Shown: positions 52,878 through 62,317, numbered from the stretch's first letter. The stretch: 64,000 bases of DNA from Opitutales bacterium (GCA_021772515.1 JAJFLU010000005.1:21861-85860); one strand, 5' to 3'. Program-made: numbers and translations. The notes: generated by a model from the letters alone, not told the origin.

Positions 52878-53792
52878 ATGACTGATTCGATTTCATTGAT
52901 TTTTTCTGGACAGGGGGCTCAAAAAGTGGGCATGGGGCGCAGTTTTTTCGAAAATTCCGCCTTGGCGAGGGGTCTCTACGAGGAGGCCGATGAACTTCTG
53001 GGCTGGAGCTTGAGTGAGGCCTCTTTTGATGGCCCCGATGATCTGCTGACGGAGACGCGGGTCTGCCAACCGGCGTTGTTCGTGATGGGCTATGCCATTT
53101 TCGCGATTCTCAAGGAACAAAATCGGCTCGATGGGCTGCGGGCGGTTTTGGGATTGAGTCTGGGGGAGTTGACGGCTCTGGCGGCGGCGGGTGCCTATGA
53201 TTTTCAAACGGGTTTGCGGATGGTGGCGGAAAGGGGCCGGCTCATGCAAAAAGCCTGTGAGCAAACCGAGGGTTCGATGGCCAGCTTGATTGGCGGAACG
53301 GTTGAGCAGGCGGAGGAGCTTTGCGGAAAATTTGAAATTGAAATCGCCAACCTGAACTGCCCCGGCCAAACGGTGATTTCGGGGCCCGCCGGGCAAATCG
53401 ATGCCGCCGTGGCTGCCGCCAAGGATGCGGGCGCATTCAGGATGGTGGTGCCTCTCAAAGTGGCGGGGGCGTATCATAGCCGGTTGATGGAACCTGCCCG
53501 GGAGGGATTTGCCCAGTTTTTGGAGGGTTGTGCGATCGAGAAACCGTCCATTCCGGTGTTTTCCAATACCACTGCAAAGACTCTCGGCGACCCGCAGGCG
53601 ATTCGCAAGGCGCTCACGCGTCAGATTGTTTCACCCGTCCGCTGGGAATCCTGTATGAGGGAAGCGGCGGCCCTCGGAATCGATTGTTTTTATGAATGCG
53701 GCCCGGGAAAAATCCTCTCGGGATTGGCCCGGCGCACCGACCGCTCGTGGAAAGTGGTCAGTCTGGGTGAATACAGCGATTTGAGCAAATGA
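52878..53792 (+). CDS. fabD: Malonyl-CoA-ACP transacylase
   Basis: A 304-residue FabD that moves malonyl groups to acyl carrier protein for fatty acid synthesis. SLIFSGQGAQKVGMGRSFFE is the N-terminal oxyanion-region motif, the nucleophile Ser is in VLGLSLGELTALAAAGAY, Arg in GLRMVAERGRLMQKACE, and the catalytic His in VAGAYHSRLMEPAREGF. ATG at 52878 is preferred; a GTG at 52860 would add six residues. No other fab genes are adjacent. It stands alone before the lepA-lepB pair. Confidence 0.95.
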   Translation: MTDSISLIFSGQGAQKVGMGRSFFENSALARGLYEEADELLGWSLSEASFDGPDDLLTETRVCQPALFVMGYAIFAILKEQNRLDGLRAVLGLSLGELTALAAAGAYDFQTGLRMVAERGRLMQKACEQTEGSMASLIGGTVEQAEELCGKFEIEIANLNCPGQTVISGPAGQIDAAVAAAKDAGAFRMVVPLKVAGAYHSRLMEPAREGFAQFLEGCAIEKPSIPVFSNTTAKTLGDPQAIRKALTRQIVSPVRWESCMREAAALGIDCFYECGPGKILSGLARRTDRSWKVVSLGEYSDLSK

Positions 53793-53805
53793 TGAAGGGG
53801 ATGTG

Positions 53806-53955
53806 GGATGGGAGAGGATGGTCTCTGGGGTTATTGTGGTGCAGGTTCAGTACATAGTTTACGTTTTTAGTTCATGACATGGTTTACGGATTACCAAAAA
53901 AACCCGATGGGACAGCCGAATTTATCAATCCAGCATCTCGCATCCTCCCCCATCC
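53806..53955. mobile_element. IS-end-like or MITE-like relic with 15-bp inverted repeats
   Basis: GGATGGGAGAGGATG at 53806-53820 and CATCCTCCCCCATCC at 53941-53955 are inverted copies with one mismatch. Between them are two 19-base direct repeats, 53845-53863 and 53870-53888, starting GTTCA and ending GTTTACG, with three differences. The GTTCATGACATGGTTTACG type of sequence recalls transposase-binding ends of IS481/IS3-like elements. No transposase gene is present. It fills most of the gap between fabD and lepA. Confidence 0.4.
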
Positions 53956-54072
53956 TGTATCTTCCTAAATATAGTCCATGACTTTGTTTGAAATAATGAC
54001 TTCAGTGGTTGGCTTCCTGCTTTAATGGTTGCAAAAAGTCTCCTCTGAGACTTTCTCCCATAAGTTTGCCCT

Positions 54073-55872
54073 ATGCGCTCCGTAGCCAACATCCGAAATT
54101 TCTGCATTATCGCCCATATCGATCATGGCAAGACGACCTTGTCTGATCGGTTTTTGGAGCTTACCCATACGGTTGAAAAGAGGGCCATGAAGGAGCAGCT
54201 TCTGGACTCAATGGACCTGGAGCGCGAGCGTGGAATCACCATCAAGAGCCACCCGGTAACCCTAGATTACAAGGCTCCCGACGGAGAGGAGTATGTTTTG
54301 AACCTGATCGACACTCCGGGCCATGTCGATTTCTCCTACGAAGTTTCGCGCAGTCTGGCCGCCTGTGAGGGGGCATTGCTTTTGGTGGATGCAGCGCAGG
54401 GTATCGAGGCTCAAACGGTGGCCAACGCCCATTTGGCAGTGGAGCAGCAGCTCGTAATCATTCCGGTGATTAACAAGGTGGATTTGCCGGGCGCGGATAT
54501 CGAATCTGTCCAGCATCAATTGGAAGAAGTCCTCGCCATACCGGCGGAGGAAACCCTGCTGGCGAGCGCAAAGAGTGGTCTCGGTATCGAAAAAATACTC
54601 GAAACCGTGGTGGAGCGGGTGCCCCCTCCCCGTTGGGCGGCGCGCGAGGACACCCGGGTGCTCATTTTCGATTGCGTTTACGATACGTTCAAGGGGGTCA
54701 TCTGTTATGTGAGGGTGTTTTCCGGCTCGCTAAAGCGGGGCGATCAGGCGCTCATGTTGAGTGACTCGGTGCGGGCCGATATCAAGGAGGTCGGGGTGTT
54801 CACTCCAAAAATGCAGGTAACCGACACCGTTGAAAGCGGGAGTGTGGGTTATGTGGTCACGAGTTTGAAAGATGTTTCCGACGTGAAACTTGGCGACACC
54901 ATCACAATGGCAAATAATCCCGCCACGGAGATGCTCCCCGGCTACCACGAGGTGCGCCCGATGGTTTTCAGCGGCATCTACCCCCTGGATACGACCTCCT
55001 ACGAGAAGCTGAAATCGAGCGTCGGAAAATTGCGGCTCAATGACGCTGCTTTTATTTACCAGCCGGAGACTTCGATGGCCCTGGGGTTCGGTTTCCGCTG
55101 CGGCTTTCTCGGCCTGCTGCACATGGAAATCATCATGGAGCGGATTCGGCGGGAATACGATCTGGACATCATTTCCACCTACCCCAGCGTGGTTTACCGG
55201 ATCAACCTGACGGACGGCAGCCAGATCGAAATCGATAACCCGGCCCACCTGCCGGAAATCACTTTAATCGAATCGATCGAGGAACCTTTTATCAACGCCA
55301 ACATCCATATTCCGACCTCCTGTGTTGGGGATTTGCTCGGCCTCGTGCTGGATAAACGGGGAACCTGCGAGCATACCGAAAGCGTGGATGAGAGCCGGTT
55401 GATTTTGCAGTGCGCGCTGCCATTGAACGAGATTCTGGTCGATTTTAATGACCGCCTGAAGAGTCTGACCCACGGTTATGGCTCCATGGATTACGATTTC
55501 TCGGACTATCGAAAGGCGGATATGGTGCGGCTCGATATCCTGGTAAACGGGGAACTGGTCGATGCCTTTTCGTCCATCTCCCACAATAAGAAAGCGGTCA
55601 GCAAGGGACGTATTTTGTGCCAGAAGCTGAAAGAAATCTTGCCCAGGCAACTGTACCGTGTAGCAATCCAGGCAGCGGTGGGCGGCAGTGTGATCGCGAG
55701 GGAAACCATCGGCGCCATGCGCAAGGATGTAACCGCGAAATGCTACGGGGGCGACATCACGCGAAAAAGGAAACTCCTCGACCGGCAAAAAGAAGGCAAA
55801 AAGCGAATGAAGCAAATTGGCAAAATCAGCATTCCCCAAGAGGCATTTATCAACATTCTGAAATCCTCGTAA
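54073..55872 (+). CDS. lepA: Elongation factor 4 (LepA)
   Basis: A 599-residue translational GTPase. G motifs: IIAHIDHGKTTLSDRFL, ERERGITIKS, LIDTPGHVDFSYEV, VINKVDLPGA. It continues with domains II and III, the LepA-specific C-terminal domain (LVDFNDRLKSLTHGYGSMDY, DILVNGELVDAFSSISHNKK, VAIQAAVGGSVIARETIGAM) and the family-ending KRMKQIGKISIPQEAFINIL. It back-translocates or remodels stalled ribosomes under stress. Start ATG at 54073 gives MRSVANIRNFCIIAHID, standard. lepB follows after five bases, the classical lepAB arrangement. Confidence 0.98.
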   Translation: MRSVANIRNFCIIAHIDHGKTTLSDRFLELTHTVEKRAMKEQLLDSMDLERERGITIKSHPVTLDYKAPDGEEYVLNLIDTPGHVDFSYEVSRSLAACEGALLLVDAAQGIEAQTVANAHLAVEQQLVIIPVINKVDLPGADIESVQHQLEEVLAIPAEETLLASAKSGLGIEKILETVVERVPPPRWAAREDTRVLIFDCVYDTFKGVICYVRVFSGSLKRGDQALMLSDSVRADIKEVGVFTPKMQVTDTVESGSVGYVVTSLKDVSDVKLGDTITMANNPATEMLPGYHEVRPMVFSGIYPLDTTSYEKLKSSVGKLRLNDAAFIYQPETSMALGFGFRCGFLGLLHMEIIMERIRREYDLDIISTYPSVVYRINLTDGSQIEIDNPAHLPEITLIESIEEPFINANIHIPTSCVGDLLGLVLDKRGTCEHTESVDESRLILQCALPLNEILVDFNDRLKSLTHGYGSMDYDFSDYRKADMVRLDILVNGELVDAFSSISHNKKAVSKGRILCQKLKEILPRQLYRVAIQAAVGGSVIARETIGAMRKDVTAKCYGGDITRKRKLLDRQKEGKKRMKQIGKISIPQEAFINILKSS

Positions 55873-55877
55873 CCGCA

Positions 55878-57131
55878 ATGGCTCTTTTTAGCAAATCCTC
55901 GATTAAAAACCTACGCAAAGAGGCCGGGCACTGGCTTCGGCTCGGGCATAAAGTGCATGCCTACCGCAAGGATGTTCTCTCGGACGCGGAACTCGCCAAT
56001 TTATGCCAATCAATCCAGAATCTGACCGATACTTTGCAGGAGGGCCACGACGAGGAGAGCCTCGGCAAGTCCATCGCGAAACTGGAAAAGGCGCTGCGCA
56101 GGAGCGGGGGCTGTTTCTACCCGAAAAGCAACTGGGCTGAGAATGTGGAGATGTTTTTGGTGGCGGCCATCCTGGCCATCGGGATTCGTTCCTATTTTGT
56201 GCAGCCTTTTAAAATCCCCACCAATTCCATGTATCCGACCTACAATGGAATGACCTTTAAAATCTATGAATCCTCGAGCCCGGAAAAGCCTCCGGGGGCG
56301 ATCGCGCGTATCTGGAGAAAGGCGGTATTGGGGTCTGCCTACCACCAGGTAATCGCTCCCGCTGATGGCGAGCTGCGGATACCGCTGCCGGTTTTCCACT
56401 CCAATAGTGAGGCCAGGAATCATAATAGCTATTTCTCCTATGAAAGGGTGAGTGGGCGAAAATGGCTGATTTTGCCTACAACCTTGAAGGAGTTTACTTT
56501 TTTTGTTGGTAACCAGCCGGTGACATTGCGTGTCCCGCTGGATTTCGTCTTCGATAATGTGATTCGAGACAGTTTGCTAAAATCCTCGGCCCACCCGGAG
56601 GTGGACAGGACTTTGGGGCGGGTTCTGGCAACGGGAATCAGGTTCAAAAAAGGTGATCGAGTGCTGGGATTCGAGATATTAACCGGCGACGCCCTGTTTG
56701 TAGACCGTTTCTCCTACCATTTTATGAGGCCAAAGATTGGGGATCCCTTTGTTTTTCGGACGTCCAATATCAAGGGAATCTCACCGGAACACAGGGGCAA
56801 GTATTATATCAAGCGGCTGGTCGGGATGGGCGGCGATACCCTGAGCGTGCGAGACGCCCGGCTCTACCGCAACGGCCAACCGGCGGAGGGAGCCGAGGCA
56901 TTTGAGAAAAATGGCCGACAGGAAGGGGAATACGAGGGCTATACAAACCGTTGGCGGCTCGACACGGGGCTGGAAGACACCATTCCGCCAGGGCATTATT
57001 ATGCGATGGGGGACAATTCTGACCAAAGCTCTGACAGTCGCGCGTGGGGTTATGTGCCTGAAAGTGAAGTCGTGGGCAAAGCGCTCTTCATCTACTACCC
57101 CTTTACGAGTCGATTTGGCCCTGCCCGCTAG
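55878..57131 (+). CDS. lepB: Signal peptidase I, long form
   Basis: A 417-residue signal peptidase. The ATG at 55878 starts MALFSKSSIKNLRKEAGHWL; the longer frame from 55617 is antisense-free overlap with lepA and is rejected. Residues 1-85 are a basic, helical cytoplasmic extension; a single membrane helix follows (EMFLVAAILAIGIRSYFVQP). Nucleophile Ser117 is in FKIPTNSMYPTYNG and the general base Lys312 in KYYIKRLVGMGGDTLSV; YYAMGDNSDQSSDSRAWGYV is box E. The stretch of nearly 200 residues between Ser and Lys is much longer than usual and forms a large extra periplasmic part. Cleaves signal peptides of exported proteins. Confidence 0.95.
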   Translation: MALFSKSSIKNLRKEAGHWLRLGHKVHAYRKDVLSDAELANLCQSIQNLTDTLQEGHDEESLGKSIAKLEKALRRSGGCFYPKSNWAENVEMFLVAAILAIGIRSYFVQPFKIPTNSMYPTYNGMTFKIYESSSPEKPPGAIARIWRKAVLGSAYHQVIAPADGELRIPLPVFHSNSEARNHNSYFSYERVSGRKWLILPTTLKEFTFFVGNQPVTLRVPLDFVFDNVIRDSLLKSSAHPEVDRTLGRVLATGIRFKKGDRVLGFEILTGDALFVDRFSYHFMRPKIGDPFVFRTSNIKGISPEHRGKYYIKRLVGMGGDTLSVRDARLYRNGQPAEGAEAFEKNGRQEGEYEGYTNRWRLDTGLEDTIPPGHYYAMGDNSDQSSDSRAWGYVPESEVVGKALFIYYPFTSRFGPAR

Positions 57132-57379
57132 CCAAATCAACCGGCGGGAGAGAATTACCCCGGTGGTATTCTTAACAGATATCTTTTAAAATATTTGTAC
57201 CAGATTTACGAGAATACGATACTGTCTCGAAATTGGGACGCCTATTGTATCACTTGCGGAACAAATTACGGCATTAGCTGAATTTAGCAAAAACTGAACA
57301 TTTATATTTAACTTACTATCAATGAATTACGTGTTTTATAAATCAAATTGGCATAATTTCTGGTTAAATAAAAGATATT

Positions 57380-57643
57380 ATGAAAGATATCACACGCAAA
57401 ACCTTTTCATTTATCTCACTGACAACCACCGTTGGCCTGATGGCCGGAGGACTACTCGGGATTGATCCCTTTGTATGGGATACTGGCGCCGTCTATGCCT
57501 TGTTGACTACTTATGGATGTCTTGAGGTGCTTCTTTACAGCCTACCGGGACCCTATGCCGGTAGAAAAGAGGCCATTCCCCACCGCAATGGAGCTTCCCA
57601 AGCCCTCTTTTCCGATGTTTTGGTAACCAAAAGAGCCGCCTGA
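57380..57643 (+). CDS. Small membrane protein, unknown
   Basis: 87 residues with two hydrophobic stretches (LTTTVGLMAGGLLGIDPFVW and VYALLTTYGCLEVLLYSLPG). No family recognised. The A+T-rich gap before it (57132-57379) holds no clear feature. ATG at 57380 follows AAAAGATATT without a strong ribosome site, so expression is uncertain. Confidence 0.5.
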   Translation: MKDITRKTFSFISLTTTVGLMAGGLLGIDPFVWDTGAVYALLTTYGCLEVLLYSLPGPYAGRKEAIPHRNGASQALFSDVLVTKRAA

Positions 57644-57839
57644 GAGTATTAAGTATAACTCTGCCAATTTTTTCTGAATCTAAATCTCTTAATCAAACGT
57701 CCTATATTGATGAAAGATCACCCATACAACTGATGTTAAAAAACACCAATACAGTTAAAATAAATTAGGCTGTAATGGTTACAATTTTTTCAATTTGTAT
57801 CTGTTTTGAAAATGAGAATAGGCCTATAATACCAGCCGA

Positions 57840-58064
57840 ATGAACCCATTTATCACATCAAAAGAGCCCCTCGAACTGCAAATACGGAGTAATTCCGAGG
57901 ATATCGTAATTTTAAACCCTGACGGCGCCAAAATCTTTCAACTCCATGAAAGCGAGCATCTTGGAGAAAAAACCGATGATTTTCTCAAATGGCTCTTGCA
58001 ACCATTGTCCTCTTGGGGTGTCATGTATTTGCATGACCGTTTGTATTTCATCCACGCGCTGTAA
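57840..58064 (+). CDS. Small hypothetical protein before TonB-like gene
   Basis: 74 residues, soluble: MNPFITSKEPLELQIRSNSE, DIVILNPDGAKIFQLHESEH, DDFLKWLLQPLSSWGVMYLH. No family recognised. It ends 23 bases before the TonB-like gene on the same strand and may be coexpressed. The gap 57644-57839 shows nothing recognisable. Confidence 0.45.
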   Translation: MNPFITSKEPLELQIRSNSEDIVILNPDGAKIFQLHESEHLGEKTDDFLKWLLQPLSSWGVMYLHDRLYFIHAL

Positions 58065-58087
58065 CTTAATCGAACCGTTGAACGATC

Positions 58088-58954
58088 ATGACGAACCTAC
58101 TTACTCAACCCCCCAGAAAACAGGGGACCCACAAATATACGGCGATGGATAAATCCTTCCGACAAGAGACACATAAAACACGGTCCGGCAGCGGGCCATA
58201 TAGCGAACAGACGGATGACCCGGCAACCACTTTGGTCGGCAATCCTGCGGAAAGCGATACTCAGGTATCTTCGGGGAATTCTTCCTCCCCGGATTGGTAT
58301 CCCTATCATGCTCCAGACCTCGTCGAGGGAACTCGGACAGTCTCCTATTTTGGCGGCGCATTATTGACCCTCTTCATTTTCATGGCGCTGCCGATCACCC
58401 AACTGCTTTCAGACAGACATTCGGCAAATACCCACACAGTTCTTGAAAACCCATCGATACCTCCGCCACCTTCACCTCCGCCGGAGCCTCCACCCGAGGA
58501 AGAAGAAGTGGCCGATGAAGATGTGCCCGAGCTGCAGGAGGAGGTGCTGACATTGGACCTCAATCAGCTCGATGTGGCCCTCAATCCCGGAGTTGGTGAC
58601 GCTCTTAATATCGGCAGCGCCATTCTTGGATTCGGCATCACCCCCGACACCATTGCGCAAATGGATATCTTCGAACTGCAAGATCTTGATAACGATCCCC
58701 AGCGAATTGTGGCAGTTGCGCCGATTTATCCATTTCAATTTAAGCGGGACGGTATTAACGGGTGGGTGAAGTTAATTATCATTATCAACGAAAAAGGAAA
58801 AGTAATCAAAGCCGACGTGCAGGGTTCCTCTCATCGGGAGTTTGAAAATCCGGGCATCGAAGCGGTTTTACAGTGGCGATTCGAGCCCGGCACCAAAAAC
58901 GGCAAGGCCGTCAAGGTGCGCCGTTTACAGCCCATCTCGTTCAAGCTTCGGTAG
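58088..58954 (+). CDS. TonB-like energy transducer / TonB C-terminal domain protein
   Basis: A 288-residue protein. A cytoplasmic N-terminus (about 85 residues), one membrane helix (FGGALLTLFIFMALPITQLL), a Pro/Glu-rich periplasmic spacer (IPPPPSPPPEPPPEEEEVAD) and a C-terminal TonB domain (VAPIYPFQFKRDGINGWVKL, IEAVLQWRFEPGTKNGKAVK, VRRLQPISFKLR). TonB domains pass proton-motive energy to outer-membrane receptors. The cytoplasmic segment is longer than in classical TonB. No ExbB/ExbD genes are near, so the partners lie elsewhere. An internal Met at 58145 is an alternative start. Confidence 0.85.
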   Translation: MTNLLTQPPRKQGTHKYTAMDKSFRQETHKTRSGSGPYSEQTDDPATTLVGNPAESDTQVSSGNSSSPDWYPYHAPDLVEGTRTVSYFGGALLTLFIFMALPITQLLSDRHSANTHTVLENPSIPPPPSPPPEPPPEEEEVADEDVPELQEEVLTLDLNQLDVALNPGVGDALNIGSAILGFGITPDTIAQMDIFELQDLDNDPQRIVAVAPIYPFQFKRDGINGWVKLIIIINEKGKVIKADVQGSSHREFENPGIEAVLQWRFEPGTKNGKAVKVRRLQPISFKLR

Positions 58955-58986
58955 TCTTCGCTAAAGGTTTTGGAAAACGGAATTAT

Positions 58987-61359
58987 CTACTTCGTTTTCA
59001 TAACCCAAACCCCATCCCATTCACCTTCGGTTGGGTTTTTGGCCAGATAATCGCAGCGTTCAACATACATCTTGGCGCATTTATCCTTGGGATTTAGCTT
59101 TAACGCCCTTTTAAACATCTTGATCGAAGCTGGCCAATCCCCTTTTTTGTAGTAGCTCACACCGTTGTTAAAATGCTCCAGAGCCTCGATCATATTGGGA
59201 AAGGTATCCTCGTTATGATAATCGAGCACCTCGAACACCCCTACCGGCTTCGTTTTTCCTTTTACAATCACTTTATCTACCTCGCGGGTCCGATAGGTAG
59301 CTTTTAAGTTCTTAAACGTATATTCGCTGATGAGGATTCTCGCTCCGTATTGCTTGCAGGCGCTCTCGAGGCGGGCTGCCAGGTTAACCCCATCGCCGAT
59401 AACGGTGTAATCCATCCGCTTGGGCGAGCCGATATTTCCCGAGACCACAAAGTCGGTATTCAACCCCACGCCGTGGTCGATGGTTTTCTTTCCTGCCTTC
59501 AAGCGGGAATAATTGTAGTCATCCAACTCTGTCATCATGGAGATTGCCGTGCGTAAACCCCTGTCGGGGTCGTCATCGTGGGGGAAAGGCATTCCGAAAA
59601 CTGCCATGATGGCGTCACCGATGAATTTATCGAGCATGCCGCCCTCGTTCTGGATGCAATCGACCATGATGGTGAAATATTCATTCAACAGGCTGACGGT
59701 GCCCTGCGCACCCAACTCTTCGGTCAAGGTGGTAAAGCTGCGGATGTCAGAAAAAAGCACCGTTGCGACGCTGCTTTTACCACCGAGTATATCTTCACCG
59801 CCCTCGAGCAGTTTATCCGCCAAACCCGAATCCATATAACGCGACATGGTCGATTTCATCCGCTTTTCACTGCTGATATCCTCGATCATTATCATGAAAC
59901 CGAGTTTCTCCTGTTTCACGCTCATGAGAGGGTGGAAGCTGACATTTACCGATAATTTTTCCTCACCTAATACGAGTTCAGCATCATAAAACTCCAGCTC
60001 CTCGCTTTGCTCACCCACCAGTTCCAGCCGGTCCGCGACCCATTGGTTGGGCCCGACAAAGAAATCCTTGGCCTTCTTTTGCAAAATTTCAGAACTATCA
60101 CTGACTCTCAATATTTTCATTCCAGAGGCGTTACAGGTAACGATATTTCCGTCCTCATTTACGGTCATGACGCCGTTGGTCATACTCTCGAGAATGCCCT
60201 CGTTATAATTCTTGATATTCTGGACATCATCAAAGAGTTTGGCGTTTTCGATACCGATGGAAATTTGTGAAGTAAACGCCGCCAGACGGGCCGCATCATC
60301 TTTGGTGAATGGCCCCCCTCTTTTGTTCAGCACCTGAGTCACCCCGATGGTCTTGCCCTCCTTGTTGAGGACAGGGATGCAAAGAATGGAACGGGTAAAA
60401 AATCCGGTCTGCCGGTCGAATGAAGGATTGAACCTGAGATCGGCATAGGCGTGGGGAATATTGATTGATTCACCACTGGTAAATACGGAACCGGCGATGC
60501 CCAGATGGTTGGGAAAATGAATCTGGGTAACCCCGAGACCCTCGCCCACTTCGGTGTACAACTCATTGGTCTTCTCATCGTTGATAAAGAGCGTAGAACG
60601 CTCGGCATCGAGCATCTTGGTGATGGTTTTAATGATCTTCTGGAGCAGCGGGCCGAGTTTGAGCTCCGAGGAAACCTGGGCCACGACATCCAGAAATTCC
60701 ATTTCCTGCCGCCTGGTTTCCTTCATTTGCTCGATAACGAGGTTTCCCTGAAGGGCAAAGGCCGCCTGATCGGTCATCGCCTCGAGCAGTTCGAGATCCC
60801 TTGGCGTGAATTCACCGTCGATCTTGTTTAAAATCTGGGAAACACCAATTTTATCACCATTGAGCGATTTGAGGGGAGCCGACAGAATATTCCTGGTCTT
60901 AAAACCGGTGCGGTCGTCGATTTCATGGTTGAATCGCTCATCATGGTAGGCATCCGATATGATGACCCCTTCGTCATTGGTGAAAACCCACCCGATGATG
61001 CCACTGGAATTTAATACCCTGATTTCCCGCTTGAAATTTCCCTGGGCCACCCTCGAATAAAGTTCACCGGTATGGCTGTCGTTGAGAAAGATGGAGCCCC
61101 TTTCTGCGCCGATCGTCGAGGTGGTGATATCGACCAGGGTCTCGAGCGCGTCATCCAGAGTTTTGGAAACGGCCAAATCGTTGGTCACTTTGAGGAGCAT
61201 CTGGGCAAACCCACGAGTCCTCTTGTAGCGGTTCAGATTGCCTTTTTTCTTAACGGGCTCTTTTTCATCGTCCGTCTTTTTGGGATTCTCATCGGGCGCG
61301 TTCGACTTTTCCGGCTCCTCCTCGCGGAGTTGTGGATCTTTGACTATTTCACTTTGCAT
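58987..61359 (-). CDS. GAF-GAF-PAS-type class III adenylate/guanylate cyclase
   Basis: A 790-residue soluble signalling enzyme. A charged disordered N-terminus (1-45), GAF domain 1 (about 55-205), GAF domain 2 (about 225-380), a PAS-like domain (about 395-510), a class III cyclase domain (about 545-700) and a TPR-like C-terminus (MIEALEHFNNGVSYYKKGDW). Cyclase metal residues: ATVLFSDIRSFTTLTEEL and MLDKFIGDAIMAVFGMP; transition-state region MDYTVIGDGVNLAARLES. The Lys in DKFIGD favours ATP over GTP as substrate. GAF/PAS input suggests control by a small ligand or redox. Its start overlaps the coiled-coil gene by 11 bases, so both are translated together. Confidence 0.92.
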   Translation of the reverse strand: MQSEIVKDPQLREEEPEKSNAPDENPKKTDDEKEPVKKKGNLNRYKRTRGFAQMLLKVTNDLAVSKTLDDALETLVDITTSTIGAERGSIFLNDSHTGELYSRVAQGNFKREIRVLNSSGIIGWVFTNDEGVIISDAYHDERFNHEIDDRTGFKTRNILSAPLKSLNGDKIGVSQILNKIDGEFTPRDLELLEAMTDQAAFALQGNLVIEQMKETRRQEMEFLDVVAQVSSELKLGPLLQKIIKTITKMLDAERSTLFINDEKTNELYTEVGEGLGVTQIHFPNHLGIAGSVFTSGESINIPHAYADLRFNPSFDRQTGFFTRSILCIPVLNKEGKTIGVTQVLNKRGGPFTKDDAARLAAFTSQISIGIENAKLFDDVQNIKNYNEGILESMTNGVMTVNEDGNIVTCNASGMKILRVSDSSEILQKKAKDFFVGPNQWVADRLELVGEQSEELEFYDAELVLGEEKLSVNVSFHPLMSVKQEKLGFMIMIEDISSEKRMKSTMSRYMDSGLADKLLEGGEDILGGKSSVATVLFSDIRSFTTLTEELGAQGTVSLLNEYFTIMVDCIQNEGGMLDKFIGDAIMAVFGMPFPHDDDPDRGLRTAISMMTELDDYNYSRLKAGKKTIDHGVGLNTDFVVSGNIGSPKRMDYTVIGDGVNLAARLESACKQYGARILISEYTFKNLKATYRTREVDKVIVKGKTKPVGVFEVLDYHNEDTFPNMIEALEHFNNGVSYYKKGDWPASIKMFKRALKLNPKDKCAKMYVERCDYLAKNPTEGEWDGVWVMKTK

Positions 61360-62317
61360 GCTGAATATCCAGTTGGCCCCTCAGGGCAGTGATTGTGTCT
61401 TTGAATTGATTACTTTGGTCCTGGGCGGCGACGACTGATTTCTGAACTCGCTCGTCGCAATCGAACTTGATTTGTTCCACTTTATCGCGCAGGGAATTCA
61501 CCGTGCTCTGCAATTGTTTGTTTTCGTTGCTGACGGCGGCAACCTTTTTTTGAATGCGATCCTGCTCGCCGATGTGGGCTTTTTCCATCTCAGCCCGCAG
61601 GGAATACGAAATTGATTTCAACTGCTTGTTTTCATCGGTCAAGCCAGCCACCGCTTTTTGCACTCGGCTATCTTCGTTGATTCGCCTCATTTCCAGTTCA
61701 TCGCGCAGAGAGTGGACCGTTTCCATGAGTTGACGGTTTTCCTGGGCAGTCTCCGCGATTGCTTTCTGGATTCGCTCCTCCACATCGATGCGGGATTTTT
61801 CGAGTTCCTCCCTGAGGGCGTCCACCGTTTCCATGAGCTGTTTGTTCTCACTGTTAACCTTGGCGATGGCCGCCTGGATGCGCTCCTCCTCGCCGATACG
61901 GGCTTTTTCGTACTGGTCCCGCAAGGAATTGACGGTTTGCCTGATCAACTTGTTTTCGGCAGTGAGGGCGGCGATGGCCTCCTGCACACGATCCTCGACA
62001 CCGATATGGGATTTTTCCAGCTCATGACGCAGGGAGTCGATGATACCCTTCATCTGGTTCATCTCTCCGTGGGCTCCTGCGACCGATTTCTGGATGCGCT
62101 TATCTTCGCCGATGCGCTCCCTTTCCATTTCATCGCGGAGGGCGTTGACCTGGCCTTTTAACTGTTTGATTTCGCTATGGGCTGCGGCCAGCCTTTTTTG
62201 GGTACGGTCTTCCTCGCCGATGCGGGAATTCTCCAACTCTTCCCGCAATCGATCTATGGTCTCCCGCATATGGCGGTTTTCCATCTTTGTCTCATGAAGC
62301 TGTTCGTATTGGATCAT
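61349..62317 (-). CDS. Coiled-coil protein of eight 36-residue repeats, coupled to cyclase
   Basis: A 322-residue all-helical protein. After a 31-residue head (MIQYEQLHETKMENRHMRET and on) it is eight consecutive repeats of exactly 36 residues, each with IGE/D at the start, R-I/V-QK, an Ala-rich turn, ENKQL and LRDELEK at the end; only the last diverges. 36 residues equals two heptads plus two hendecads, suggesting a slightly unwound or right-handed coiled coil. No membrane helix or catalytic motif. No family recognised. The 11-base overlap with the cyclase gene (61349-61359) implies stoichiometric expression; a scaffold or filament for the cyclase is a reasonable guess. Confidence 0.8.
   Translation of the reverse strand: MIQYEQLHETKMENRHMRETIDRLREELENSRIGEEDRTQKRLAAAHSEIKQLKGQVNALRDEMERERIGEDKRIQKSVAGAHGEMNQMKGIIDSLRHELEKSHIGVEDRVQEAIAALTAENKLIRQTVNSLRDQYEKARIGEEERIQAAIAKVNSENKQLMETVDALREELEKSRIDVEERIQKAIAETAQENRQLMETVHSLRDELEMRRINEDSRVQKAVAGLTDENKQLKSISYSLRAEMEKAHIGEQDRIQKKVAAVSNENKQLQSTVNSLRDKVEQIKFDCDERVQKSVVAAQDQSNQFKDTITALRGQLDIQHAK

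Noticed and set aside
57132..57379. Possible terminator after lepB (CCGGCGGG near CCCCGGTGG)
   Set aside because: Pairing is poor once aligned and no T-run follows directly.
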